The notes under the pieces are model-generated. The model was not told the origin of the DNA. It saw only the letters and a program-made list of their open reading frames with translations, and did no database searches. DNA of 64,000 nt from contig CAVZDW010000012.1 of NCBI GenBank assembly GCA_963774155.1, positions 496,001-560,000 of the forward strand, in the 5' to 3' direction. Position 1 is the stretch's first letter. Each line of letters begins with the position of its first letter. The position numbers were made by a program, and so were the translations under genes. Below are positions 1-10,398 of the stretch, one piece after another. Source of the stretch: DASSUW01 sp963774155. Its GTDB lineage: Bacteria > Actinomycetota > Thermoleophilia > Solirubrobacterales > Solirubrobacteraceae.

Positions 1-142
1 CGGAGCCGCGCAGTATGCCGAACGACTGGATCGCCTGCACGGCGTAGGCGGAGCACGTGGGGTGGTACTTGCAGCGCCGCGGCAGCAGCGGGGAGATCCC
101 GCGCTGGTAGGCCCGGATCGGGACCAGGAACAGCGCCCTCAC
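1..142 (-). CDS. yidD: YidD, membrane protein insertion efficiency factor (3' end beyond window)
   Basis: The visible 47 codons start with GTG and read VRALFLVPIRAYQRGISP, then CKYHPTCSAYA. This is the hallmark of the small YidD family, with Cys24 and Cys30 and the PIRxYQRxISP stretch. YidD is an amphipathic peripheral inner-membrane protein that helps YidC-dependent membrane insertion. The GTG overlaps the rnpA stop as GTGA, so the two are translationally coupled in the usual rpmH-rnpA-yidD order. The C-terminus is cut by the window edge. Confidence 0.93.
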   Translation of the reverse strand, partial: MRALFLVPIRAYQRGISPLLPRRCKYHPTCSAYAVQAIQSFGILRGS

Positions 143-543
143 GCGAGCTCCTCCGGAGCGGTGCCGCCGAGCGCCTCGACGAGCTCCGCGAGCGCGGTGC
201 TGATGCCGGCCGTGCCCTCGCGCTCGGCCAGCCCGAGCGACTCGGGGCGGGCCACCACGACGTAGTCCGAGTCGGCCGGCAGCCGCTCGGCCTCCTCCCA
301 GAACGCCTCACGCAGCACGCGCTTCACACGCGCGCGATCGACGGCGCCGCCCACGCGGCGCCCCACCGACAGCCCGAGGCGCGGTCCCTCGTCCGGCCCC
401 TCGTCCGCGCGCGGGAACGCATACAGCACCAGGTACCGGTTGCCTTTGGAGCGGCCCTGGCGATAGACCCGCTCGAACTCGGCGCTCCGCGAGAGGCGGC
501 GCCGCTTGGGGCCACGCCCGCCGCTCGCGCGCTGCGCGCTCAC
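139..543 (-). CDS. rnpA: Ribonuclease P protein component
   Basis: 134 aa, starting at GTG. It is the protein subunit of RNase P, which helps the catalytic RNA bind and process the 5' leader of pre-tRNA. The family's basic helix is visible at residues 69-81 (DRARVKRVLREAF) after the RLGLSVGRRVGGAV strand. The usual RNR core is read here as DRAR. The first 20 residues are Arg-rich, as in high-GC homologues. It lies 5 bp downstream of rpmH and overlaps yidD by 4 nt, the standard origin-proximal operon. Confidence 0.93.
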   Translation of the reverse strand: MSAQRASGGRGPKRRRLSRSAEFERVYRQGRSKGNRYLVLYAFPRADEGPDEGPRLGLSVGRRVGGAVDRARVKRVLREAFWEEAERLPADSDYVVVARPESLGLAEREGTAGISTALAELVEALGGTAPEELA

Positions 544-548
544 AGGAC

Positions 549-683
549 TCAGACGGTCAGGCGCTTGCGGCCCTTGTCGCGGCGACGCTTGAGCACCAGG
601 CGCCCGGCGCGGGTGCTCATGCGCGCGCGGAACCCGTGCGTCCGGGCGCGCTTGCGCTTCTTGGGCTGATAGGTCCGCTTCAC
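549..683 (-). CDS. rpmH: 50S ribosomal protein L34
   Basis: 44 aa, extremely Arg/Lys-rich, beginning VKRTYQPKKRKRARTHGF and ending KGRKRLTV, the near-invariant L34 sequence. The GTG at 681-683 is chosen because AAGGAG stands 7 nt upstream on the minus strand and because L34 always begins (M/V)KRTYQP. It is a component of the large ribosomal subunit. It is the first gene of the leftward rpmH-rnpA-yidD operon, divergent from dnaA. Confidence 0.96.
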   Translation of the reverse strand: MKRTYQPKKRKRARTHGFRARMSTRAGRLVLKRRRDKGRKRLTV

Positions 684-965
684 GTTGAGGCTCCTTCGCC
701 GCGGGCAGATCGAGGGGAGCCCGACAACGAGCGAACAGGATACCGACCGCGCGCGGCAGCGGTTCGCACAGGTCTGCGCACAGGCTGCGAACACCCTTCG
801 ACAGGCCGTCCGAAGCGAACTGTGCGCGATTTGCGAGGTCGCTCGAAAAGGCGGCGTTCGGGCCGCCAGGCCTCTGCTATGTTCGCGATTCCGGGGCGCC
901 TTCCGGCCCCTCTCGTCACCGCTTGAGACCCTCGACCTCCCCGGAGGAGGCGCTTCCGCACGCTC
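684..965. other. rpmH-dnaA intergenic region, probable part of oriC
   Basis: 282 bp between the divergent rpmH and dnaA genes, where actinobacterial oriC elements often lie. No exact TTATCCACA box is visible. Instead GCACAG occurs at 766-771 and 778-783 and its complement CTGTGC at 820-825, each preceded by T/C/G-rich bases (GTTCGCACA, CTGCGCACA). The same core recurs downstream of dnaA. These may be lineage-specific DnaA boxes. That is inference from position and repetition. A GGAGG-like site at 942-949 precedes the dnaA GTG. Confidence 0.5.
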
Positions 966-2285
966 GTGCACGACCTCGAACTACAGCCTGCTTGGCGGCG
1001 CATACGCGCCGAGTTGCGACGAGCGGTCGGAGACTCGACGTGGCAGCTCTGGCTCGAGCCGCTGGCCGCGCGACAGATCGAGGGCGACACGCTGATCGTC
1101 GAAGCGCCGGCCGAGAGCCGCGCGTGGGTGGAGGCGAGCTTCTCGCGACCGCTGGCCGCGTGCGCGAAGGCGGTCCTCGGCTCGCAGGCACGCGTTCAGG
1201 TCGTCGGGCCGGGCGCCAAGCTCGTCGAGGCGCCGCGCGCCCGCGCGTTCACCGGCGCCGAGCTCAACCCCCGCCTCACGTTCGACCAGTTCGTGATCGG
1301 CGACACGAACCGCCTGGCCCACGCCGCCGCCCTGGCCGTGGCCGAGATGCCCGGGCTGGCGTACAACCCGCTGTTCATCTGCGGGCCGCCCGGGCTCGGC
1401 AAGACGCACCTGTTGCACTCGATCGGCAACTACCTCAACGAGCACGGCGACGGGCTGAAGGCGCTCTACACGACGGCCGAGGCCTTTACCGACCAGTTCG
1501 TCGGAGCGCTGCACACCGGCGCGCTCGAGGCGTTCAAGGCGACGTACCGCGGCGTCGACGTCCTGCTCGTCGACGACGTCCAGTTCCTGCAGAGCAAGGC
1601 CCGCACCGAGCAGGAGTTCTTCCACACGTTCAACGCGCTGCAGGGCGCCGGCGCGCAGCTCGTCCTCACCTCGGACCGCCTCCCGCGTGATCTCGAGGCG
1701 CTCGAGGACCGGCTGCGCGAGCGCTTCGAGGCCGGGCTCGTGACCGACGTCCGCCCGCCCGACCTCGGGACCCGGCGCACCATCCTCCGCAAGCGGGTCC
1801 AGCAGGACGCGCTGCACGACATCGATCCCGCCGCCGTCGAGCTCATCGCCGACCGGATCGACACCAACATCCGCGCGCTCGAGGGCGCGCTGATCCGGGT
1901 CGTCGCCTACGGCTCGCTCACCGGCCGCGCGGTCACGCCCGACCTGACCGGCGAGGTGCTCGCCGGCCTCTATCCCGGTACGCGCCCGCGAGGCTGCTCG
2001 CTGCAGGACATCCAGCAGCGCACCTGCGAGGCGTTCGGGGTCACGCTCGAGCAGCTCGTCTCGACGAGCCGTGCCGCCCCGGTCACGTGGCCCCGCCAGG
2101 TGGCCATGTACCTCGCGCGCGAGCTCACCGACCAGACGCTGCCGGCCATCGGCCGCGCCTTCGGCAACCGCAACCACACGACGGTGCTCCACGCCTGCAA
2201 GCGCACGGCCGAGCGCATCTCCGTCGATCGCGAGGCGTACGACACCGTTCAGCGCCTCACCGCCGAGCTCGGCGGCCGCCGGTGA
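966..2285 (+). CDS. dnaA: Chromosomal replication initiator DnaA
   Basis: 439 aa from GTG 966. Domain I is at the N-terminus (WRRIRAELRRAVGDSTWQLWLEPL). The AAA+ ATPase has Walker A GPPGLGKTH at 140-148 and Walker B LVDDVQF at 201-207. Domain IV ends with the HTH signature FGNRNHTTVLHACKRTAERI. The usual DHTT of the signature reads NHTT here (Asn403). DnaA binds boxes at oriC, unwinds DNA and loads the helicase. The linker domain II is short, which explains a length slightly below the E. coli protein (467 aa). First gene of the rightward dnaA-dnaN-recF set. Confidence 0.97.
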   Translation: MHDLELQPAWRRIRAELRRAVGDSTWQLWLEPLAARQIEGDTLIVEAPAESRAWVEASFSRPLAACAKAVLGSQARVQVVGPGAKLVEAPRARAFTGAELNPRLTFDQFVIGDTNRLAHAAALAVAEMPGLAYNPLFICGPPGLGKTHLLHSIGNYLNEHGDGLKALYTTAEAFTDQFVGALHTGALEAFKATYRGVDVLLVDDVQFLQSKARTEQEFFHTFNALQGAGAQLVLTSDRLPRDLEALEDRLRERFEAGLVTDVRPPDLGTRRTILRKRVQQDALHDIDPAAVELIADRIDTNIRALEGALIRVVAYGSLTGRAVTPDLTGEVLAGLYPGTRPRGCSLQDIQQRTCEAFGVTLEQLVSTSRAAPVTWPRQVAMYLARELTDQTLPAIGRAFGNRNHTTVLHACKRTAERISVDREAYDTVQRLTAELGGRR

Positions 2286-2448
2286 GGTCCGGAGCGCCTG
2301 GCAGACTGCGGGGTTCATGCACAGGCCCCTGTGCGCGCCCCGACCGCGCTGCAGCGCGGAATCCGGGAGCTGTGCACAGGTTGAACAGCCCCGATGACCA
2401 CGAATCCTGTCCTCTCGTTATTCATCGTGATCTGAGGCGATCCAACAG
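2286..2448. other. dnaA-dnaN intergenic region with repeated CTGTGC/GCACAG cores, probable oriC
   Basis: 163 bp. It contains GCACAG at 2319-2324, its inverted copy CTGTGC at 2329-2334 and the perfect palindrome CTGTGCACAG at 2370-2379. A locally A/T-rich stretch (TCGTTATTCATCGTGATCT, about 2414-2432) lies next to dnaN. In many actinobacteria oriC lies in exactly this gap. The cores resemble the last six bases of the DnaA box (TCCACA) with one change. The assignment is inference. Confidence 0.55.
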
Positions 2449-3555
2449 ATGAAGCTTTCCACCGCGCGCGACGCGCTCTTCGCTCAACTCCAGACCGTCA
2501 CCCGCGCGGCCTCCACCCGCAGCGCCGTCCAGGCGCTCTCCGGCGTGCAGATCCAGGCGACGGGCGGCGCGATCGAGTTGCGCGCCACCGACATGGAGAT
2601 CGCGCTGCGCGTTCCGCTCGAGGGCGACATCGCCCGCGAGGGCGCCGTCGTCCTCCCGGCACGCCTGCTCGTCGACGTCGTTCGCGCGCTGCCGGCCAAC
2701 GAGCTCACGCTCGAGCTGCGCGCCGCGGAGCAGGACGTCGAGCTGACCTCCGGCTCCGCCACCTTCCACATCCGCACGCTCCGGCTCGAGGACTTCCCGC
2801 CGTTGCCCGAGCCCGACGAAGACAGCCTCGAGGTCCCGGGACCGGCGCTCGTCGAGACCGTCCTCAAGGTGGCCCGCGCGGCGTCGCGGGACGAGACCCG
2901 GCCGGTGCTCACCGGCGTCATGGTCTCGGCCGGCGAGCAGGAGCTGCGGATGGCCGCGACCGACTCGTACCGCCTGGCCGTCAAGGACACGGCGCTCGAC
3001 GCTCCGCTGGCCCGGTCCTTCGAGGCCAACGTGCCGGCGCGAGCGCTCCAGGAGCTCACGCGGATCGTCCAGCACGGGAACGCCGAGCGGATCTCCGTCT
3101 CGCTGCGCGCCAATCAGGTCGTGTTCGAGGCGGCCGGCGTCGTGCTCTCCTCGCGGCTGATCGACGGCCAGTTCCCCAACGTGCGGACGCTGCTGCCGGA
3201 GGCCTACGAGCACGAGCTCCAGCTCTCCGGCACGGAGATCGCCGACGTGGTGCGCCGCATCTCGCTGCTCGCGCAGAAGAACGCGCCGCTCCGACTGGCC
3301 TTCGCCGAGGGCGAGCTGACCGTGTCGGCCCGTACACCGGACGTCGGCGAGGCGCAGGAGACCGTCCCGGTGCCCTTCCAGGGCGAGCCGCTGGAGATCG
3401 GCTTCAACCCGGAGTTCCTGCGCGACGGGCTCGAGGCGCTCGACGGCGGCGACCTGGTGCTGAAGCTCATCTCGCCGCTGCGGCCGGGACTCATCTCGGC
3501 GGCCGACGGCAGCGGGTTCCAGTACCTCCTGATGCCGATTCGCCTCAACGTGTGA
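2449..3555 (+). CDS. dnaN: DNA polymerase III sliding clamp (beta subunit)
   Basis: 368 aa with the three-domain beta-clamp fold expected for this length. It starts MKLSTARDALFAQLQTVTRA and ends LLMPIRLNV, matching the family's conserved C-terminal LxPMR(L/V) end. It forms the ring that tethers polymerase III to DNA. ATG 2449 is the first codon after the putative origin. Its stop overlaps the recF GTG (GTGTGA), so the two are translationally coupled. Confidence 0.97.
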   Translation: MKLSTARDALFAQLQTVTRAASTRSAVQALSGVQIQATGGAIELRATDMEIALRVPLEGDIAREGAVVLPARLLVDVVRALPANELTLELRAAEQDVELTSGSATFHIRTLRLEDFPPLPEPDEDSLEVPGPALVETVLKVARAASRDETRPVLTGVMVSAGEQELRMAATDSYRLAVKDTALDAPLARSFEANVPARALQELTRIVQHGNAERISVSLRANQVVFEAAGVVLSSRLIDGQFPNVRTLLPEAYEHELQLSGTEIADVVRRISLLAQKNAPLRLAFAEGELTVSARTPDVGEAQETVPVPFQGEPLEIGFNPEFLRDGLEALDGGDLVLKLISPLRPGLISAADGSGFQYLLMPIRLNV

Positions 3556-4669
3556 GGGTTACGCGGCTCAGCCTCAAGGACTTCCGGTCCTACGAGTCGG
3601 CTGAGCTGCGGCCGGGGCCCTCGCTCACCGTCATCGCCGGCCGCAACGGGGCCGGCAAGACGAACCTGCTCGAGGCGCTGTACTTCGCCTCCACCGGCCG
3701 CTCCTGCCGGACGGGCAACGAGCGCGAGGTCGTGCGTTTCGGGCGGACGGTGACGCGGCTGGAGCTCGAGACCGAGGACGCGCAGGGCCGCCACGAGATC
3801 ACGGTCGGGTTCCAGCCCGGGGAGCCGAAGCGCCTGCGGGCCGACGGCGCGCCGGTCGAGCGGCTCACCGACTCGGTGGCGCGGCCGCTCGTCGCGGTGT
3901 TCCTGCCCGACCGGCTCGAGCTCGTGCTGGGGGCGCCGGCGCTGCGGCGCGCGCACCTCGACCAGGTCGTCGCCGCGCTTTGGCCCGTCGCGCGCGGGCA
4001 CGCGACGCGAATACGTCGCAAGCGCTCGCGCAGAGAAACGCGTTGATCGCCGCCGTGCGGGCCGGCCGCGCCGGCCGCGGGTCGCTGCCCGCGTGGGACA
4101 CCGCGCTCGCCCGCCACGGCGTGCAGCTGATGCGCGACCGCACGGAGGTCGTCGACCGGCTGCGCCCCCGCTTCGCCGCCGCCGCGGAGCTGCTCGGGCT
4201 GGAGGGCGAGGCGGAGCTGGCCTACCGGCCGCGCTCGAAGGCCGAGACCGCCGAGGAGCTGGCGGCCGAGCTGGGCGAGCGCACCGACTCCGACCTCGAG
4301 CGCGGGTTCACCGGCCATGGGCCGCACCGCGACGACCTCGCGTTCCGGCACGCCGGCCGCGAGCTGCGCTCGTACGGCTCGCGCGGCCAGGTGCGGCTCG
4401 GCCTGCTCGCGCTGCTGCTGGCCGAGCGGGAGGAGCTGGCCGCCGAGCGGGGCGCTCCGCCCCTTCTCCTGCTCGACGACGTGATGAGCGAGCTCGACGC
4501 CGTCCGCCGCGGGCGGCTGGTCGAGGTCCTGCGCCGCTCCGGACAGAGCGTGATCACCGCGACCGAGCTCGGGCACGTGCCCGGGGCCGACGAGGCCGAC
4601 GTGGAGCGCGTGGCGATCGCCGAGGGCCGCGTGCTGCAGCAGGCGCCCGAGGAACGACAGGTTGGCTAG
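3552..4669 (+). CDS. recF: RecF, recombination mediator; reading frame broken near 3990-4021
   Basis: RecF is an SMC-like ATPase that loads RecA at gaps. The first part (from GTG 3552) has MRVTRLSLKDFRSYESAEL and Walker A AGRNGAGKTNLLEAL, but this frame ends at 4046. The rest is in another frame: QALAQRNALI, the signature region SRGQVRLGLLALLLAE and Walker B PLLLLDDVMSELD, ending at 4669. Removing one base within 3990-3998 and one within 4017-4021 restores WPVARGTRREYVAALAQRN. That segment matches the family's spacing between the LD and QRN motifs and its central Tyr, and gives a 371-aa protein of normal length. So two +1 insertions are the best explanation. Because recF neighbours are intact, sequencing error is more likely than true loss. 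Confidence 0.85.
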
Positions 4670-4976
4670 GCGCCGGACCCTCGCTCCGGTTTCCGGCGCA
4701 CTGGATGCGCTGACCAGCCGCCTGGCGCCCGCGACGCTGCTCGCCGAGGTCCAGCGGGCGTGGCCGGAGGCGGCCGGCGAGAGCTTCGCGCCGTACGCCG
4801 AGCCGTGGGCCGAGCGCGGCGGCGAGGTGCTCGTCGCCTGCCCCGAGGCCGTCCGCGCGCAGGAGCTCGACCTCATGTCCGAGCTCGTCGTCGAGCGCCT
4901 CAATGTGGCCCTCGGGAGGCCCGCCGTGCGGCGGTTGCGGGTACAAGCTCGGAAGGCTCCGGTAAGGGATCCCTGA
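4662..4976 (+). CDS. DUF721 / DciA-like protein
   Basis: 104 aa from TTG 4662, overlapping the recF stop by 8 nt. It shows the DUF721 pattern: an N-terminal LTSRLAPATLLAEVQRAWPEAAGESFAPYAEPW followed by GGEVLVACPEAVRAQELDLMSELVVERLN. The DciA family (DUF721) is known to interact with the replicative helicase DnaB and to support its loading. The recF-DUF721-gyrB position is typical of actinobacteria. The exact start is uncertain because no strong ribosome-binding site is visible. Confidence 0.85.
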   Translation: MARRRTLAPVSGALDALTSRLAPATLLAEVQRAWPEAAGESFAPYAEPWAERGGEVLVACPEAVRAQELDLMSELVVERLNVALGRPAVRRLRVQARKAPVRDP

Positions 4977-5138
4977 GACGGGCAGTTTTTGTGCACTTTT
5001 GCAGGAGTTTTGGCACGGTCTGAATGGGGTGTCCAGACCCACTGCCTGCTAGAATCATGACCACGTTATGGGTACGCCCCGGCCCTGGGGGACCGAGTCC
5101 TCACGCCGGGGCGTCGCATGTGTAAGACGAAAGGCACC
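4977..5138 (+). promoter_or_regulatory. gyrB upstream region with -10-like hexamer and an inverted repeat
   Basis: 162 bp without a gene. TAGAAT at 5050-5055 resembles a sigma-70 -10 element. GGTCTG at 5017-5022 and CAGACC at 5034-5039 form an inverted repeat that could be an operator or supercoiling-sensitive site. TGTGCAC at 4990-4996 repeats the core found around dnaA. No clear -35 hexamer at standard spacing is seen, so the promoter call is tentative. Confidence 0.35.
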
Positions 5139-7552
<2,414 letters not shown>

Positions 7553-7553
<1 letters not shown>

Positions 7554-10126
7554 TGGCCGGCACCGATCTCATCTCAGGCGGCAACATCGAGCCCCGCGGG
7601 CTCGAGGAGGAGATGCGCTCGTCGTATCTCGACTACGCCATGTCGGTCATCGTCGGGCGCGCGCTGCCCGACGTCCGTGACGGCCTGAAGCCCGTCCACC
7701 GCCGCGTGCTGTTCTCGATGAGCGAGAACGGCCTGCAGCCGAACCGCCCGTACGCGAAGTCCGCGCGCATCGTCGGCGACGTGATGGGCAAGTACCACCC
7801 GCACGGCGACTCGGCGATCTACGACGCCCTCGTGCGCCTCGCGCAGGACTTCTCGATGCGGTACATGCTCGTCGACGGCCAGGGCAACTTCGGCTCGATC
7901 GACGAGGACCCCGCGGCCGCGATGCGGTACACGGAGGCGCGGCTGGCGCCGATCGCGCGCGAGATGCTGCGCGACCTGGACGCCGACACGGTCGACTTCC
8001 AGCCCAACTACGACGGGCAGAACCAGGAGCCCGTCGTCCTGCCGGCGCGCTTCCCGAACCTGCTGGTCAACGGCTCGAGCGGCATCGCCGTCGGCATGGC
8101 CACGAACATCCCGCCGCACAACCTGCGCGAGACGATCAAGGCCACGATCGCCTACATCGACGATCCGGACATCGACACCGTCGGGCTGATGCAGCACATC
8201 AAGGGCCCGGACTTCCCGACCGGCGGCCTGATCCTCGGCCTCACCGGCATCCGCGACGCCTACGAGACCGGTCGCGGCCGGATCCGCGTGCGCGCCAAGG
8301 CGCACATCGAGGAGGGCAAGCAGGGCAAGGACAACATCGTGATCACCGAGCTGCCCTACATGGTCAAGAAGGGCGGCGACGGCGGCCTGATCCGCAAGAT
8401 CGCCGACCTGCACGCCGAGAAGAAGCTCAGCGAGATCACGAACATCGAGGACCACTCGGACCGCCGCGGCATGCGCGTGGTGATCGAGCTCAAGCGCGAC
8501 GCGAACCCGAAGGTCGTCCTCAACAAGCTCTACAAGCACACCCAGCTGCAGACCACGTTCGGCGTGAACATGGTCGCGCTGGTGGACAACGTGCCGCGGA
8601 CGCTCCCGCTGCGCTCGGTGATCCACAACTACGTGCAGCACCAGCGCGAGGTCATCGTCCGCCGCTCGAAGCACGAGCTGCGCACGCTCGAGGCCCGCGT
8701 CCACCGGCTCGAGGGCCTGCTGATCGCGCTCGACCACCTCGACGAGGTGATCGCGCTGATCCGCAGCTCGCGCGACCGCGACACGGCGCGCACCGGCCTG
8801 ATGGAGACCTACGGGCTGACGCAGATCCAGGCCCAGGCGATCCTCGACCTGCGCCTGCAGCAGCTGACCGCTCTCGAGGCCGACTCCATCAAGCGCGAGC
8901 ACGCCGACCTGGTCGAGCGGATCCGCGAGCTACGTGAGCTGCTCGGCGACGAGGACAAGGTCTTCGGCCTGATCAAGGAGGAGCTCGAGGAGATCGCCGA
9001 GCGTTACGGCGACGAGCGCCGCACGGTGATCGCGCCCAGCGAGGACGACATCGACATCGAGGACCTGATCGCCGACCAGCAGATGGTCATCGCGATCTCG
9101 CACTCGGGCTACATCAAGTCGCTCCCCCTGGCCACGTACCGGAACCAGCGCCGCGGCGGGGTCGGCATCACCGGGATGGACCTCAAGGAAGACGACTACA
9201 TCGAGCACCTCTTCGTGAGCTCGACGCACGACTTCCTGCTCTTCTTCACGAACCGAGGGAAGGTCTACCGGTCCAAGGTCTACGACCTGCCGGAGGCCGG
9301 CCGCACGTCCAAGGGCCGCTACCTCGGCAACATCCTGCCGCTGCGCGACGGCGAACGGGTGCAGTCCGTGCTCGCCACGCGCGACTTCTCGGAGACGCAG
9401 TACCTGCTCTTCGCGACCCGCCAGGGCACGGTCAAGAAGACCGAGTTCCAGGCGTACAACACGCCGATCAAGGCCGACGGCATCATCGCCATCAAGATCC
9501 GCGACGACGACGAGCTGGTCGCCGTGCGGCGCGTCGATCCCGAGGACGAGATCCTCATCGTCTCCCACGAGGGCCTGACCGTGCGCTTCCGCGAGCAGGA
9601 CGCCCGCGCGATGGGGCGCGACACGAGCGGCGTGCGCGGCATGGACGTCTCCGGCAAGGACAACTACGTCCTGGCCATGGACGTCGCGCGCCCCGGCCAG
9701 GACCTGCTCGTGGTCACCGAGGCCGGCTACGGCAAGCGCACCGGGATCGACGAGTACCGGCTGACGTCACGCGGCGCCAAGGGCGTCAAGACGATCTCCT
9801 TCACCGAGGCCAAGGGCCTGCTGGCCGCCGCGCTGGTGGTCCGCGAGCACGACGATCTCGTCTTCATCTCGACCAACGGCATGGTCCAGCGGACCGGCGT
9901 GCGCGGGATCAACCGCTACGGCCGGGCGTCGCAGGGCGTGCGCGTGATGAACCTGCGCGAGGGCGACGAGGTGTCCGCGGTGGCGCTCGTGGTCGAGTCG
10001 GCCGCCGAGGAGGCGGTCGCCGAGGCGACCGAGCCGCTGGACCTCGAGGACGGCGAAGCCGTCGTCTCGATCGAGCCGGACGAGGCCGTCGACGCGGCGC
10101 CTGAACCGGAGGCCGACGAGGAATAG
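7553..10126 (+). CDS. gyrA: DNA gyrase subunit A
   Basis: 857 aa, breakage-reunion subunit. The catalytic tyrosine is Tyr126 (AAMRYTEARL). The quinolone-determining region reads HPHGDSAIYDALVRLAQ, with Ser and Asp at the usual resistance positions, i.e. the susceptible-type residues. The C-terminal DNA-wrapping domain contains the GyrA box as QRRGGVG. The acidic C-terminal tail (about 45 residues rich in Glu/Asp/Ala) is typical of high-GC bacteria. Coupled to gyrB by a one-base overlap. Confidence 0.97.
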
Positions 10127-10359
10127 CGCCCGGTCGTGCTCCGCCGTCTGGTTCGCTACTCTCACAGGACCAGAGAAAGGGGGTGGTCCAAAGTTGAGTG
10201 ACAGTTCTTGTGGGACCCTGGAGGTGTCCGGCCGCTAGCGTCGGTGCTGGACCCGCTGGAGCGGAATCCACACCGTGACACCGCCGTCGTTTGGTGCCGG
10301 AGTTCGTCCCCCCGGCCGCTTAGAAGAGCCATCGGCGGCATAACGTCCAGCGAGTTGTG
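10127..10359 (+). other. Post-gyrA noncoding region with a 14-codon ORF, candidate leader or small RNA
   Basis: 233 bp between gyrA and a strong terminator, with no ordinary gene. GGACCA (10167-10172) and TGGTCC (10184-10189) form a hairpin whose loop holds the ribosome-binding-like AAAGGGGG (10176-10183). This is followed by TTG at 10194 and a 14-codon ORF (10194-10238) reading MSDSSCGTLEVSGR. The remaining 120 nt is GC-rich with several short stems and runs into the terminator at 10360. I do not recognise an Rfam family. It could be a small RNA, a leader peptide region, or decayed sequence. Confidence 0.35.
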
Positions 10360-10393
10360 CGAAAGGCCCGGAGTGTCGACTCCGGGCCTTTCG
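10360..10393. terminator. Strong bidirectional intrinsic terminator
   Basis: A perfect 15-bp stem, CGAAAGGCCCGGAGT (10360-10374) paired with ACTCCGGGCCTTTCG (10379-10393), closed by the tetraloop GTCG. It lies between the rightward gyrA transcript and the leftward M48 peptidase gene, which ends 6 bp away, so it can end both transcripts. Confidence 0.88.
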
Positions 10394-10398
10394 CGGTT

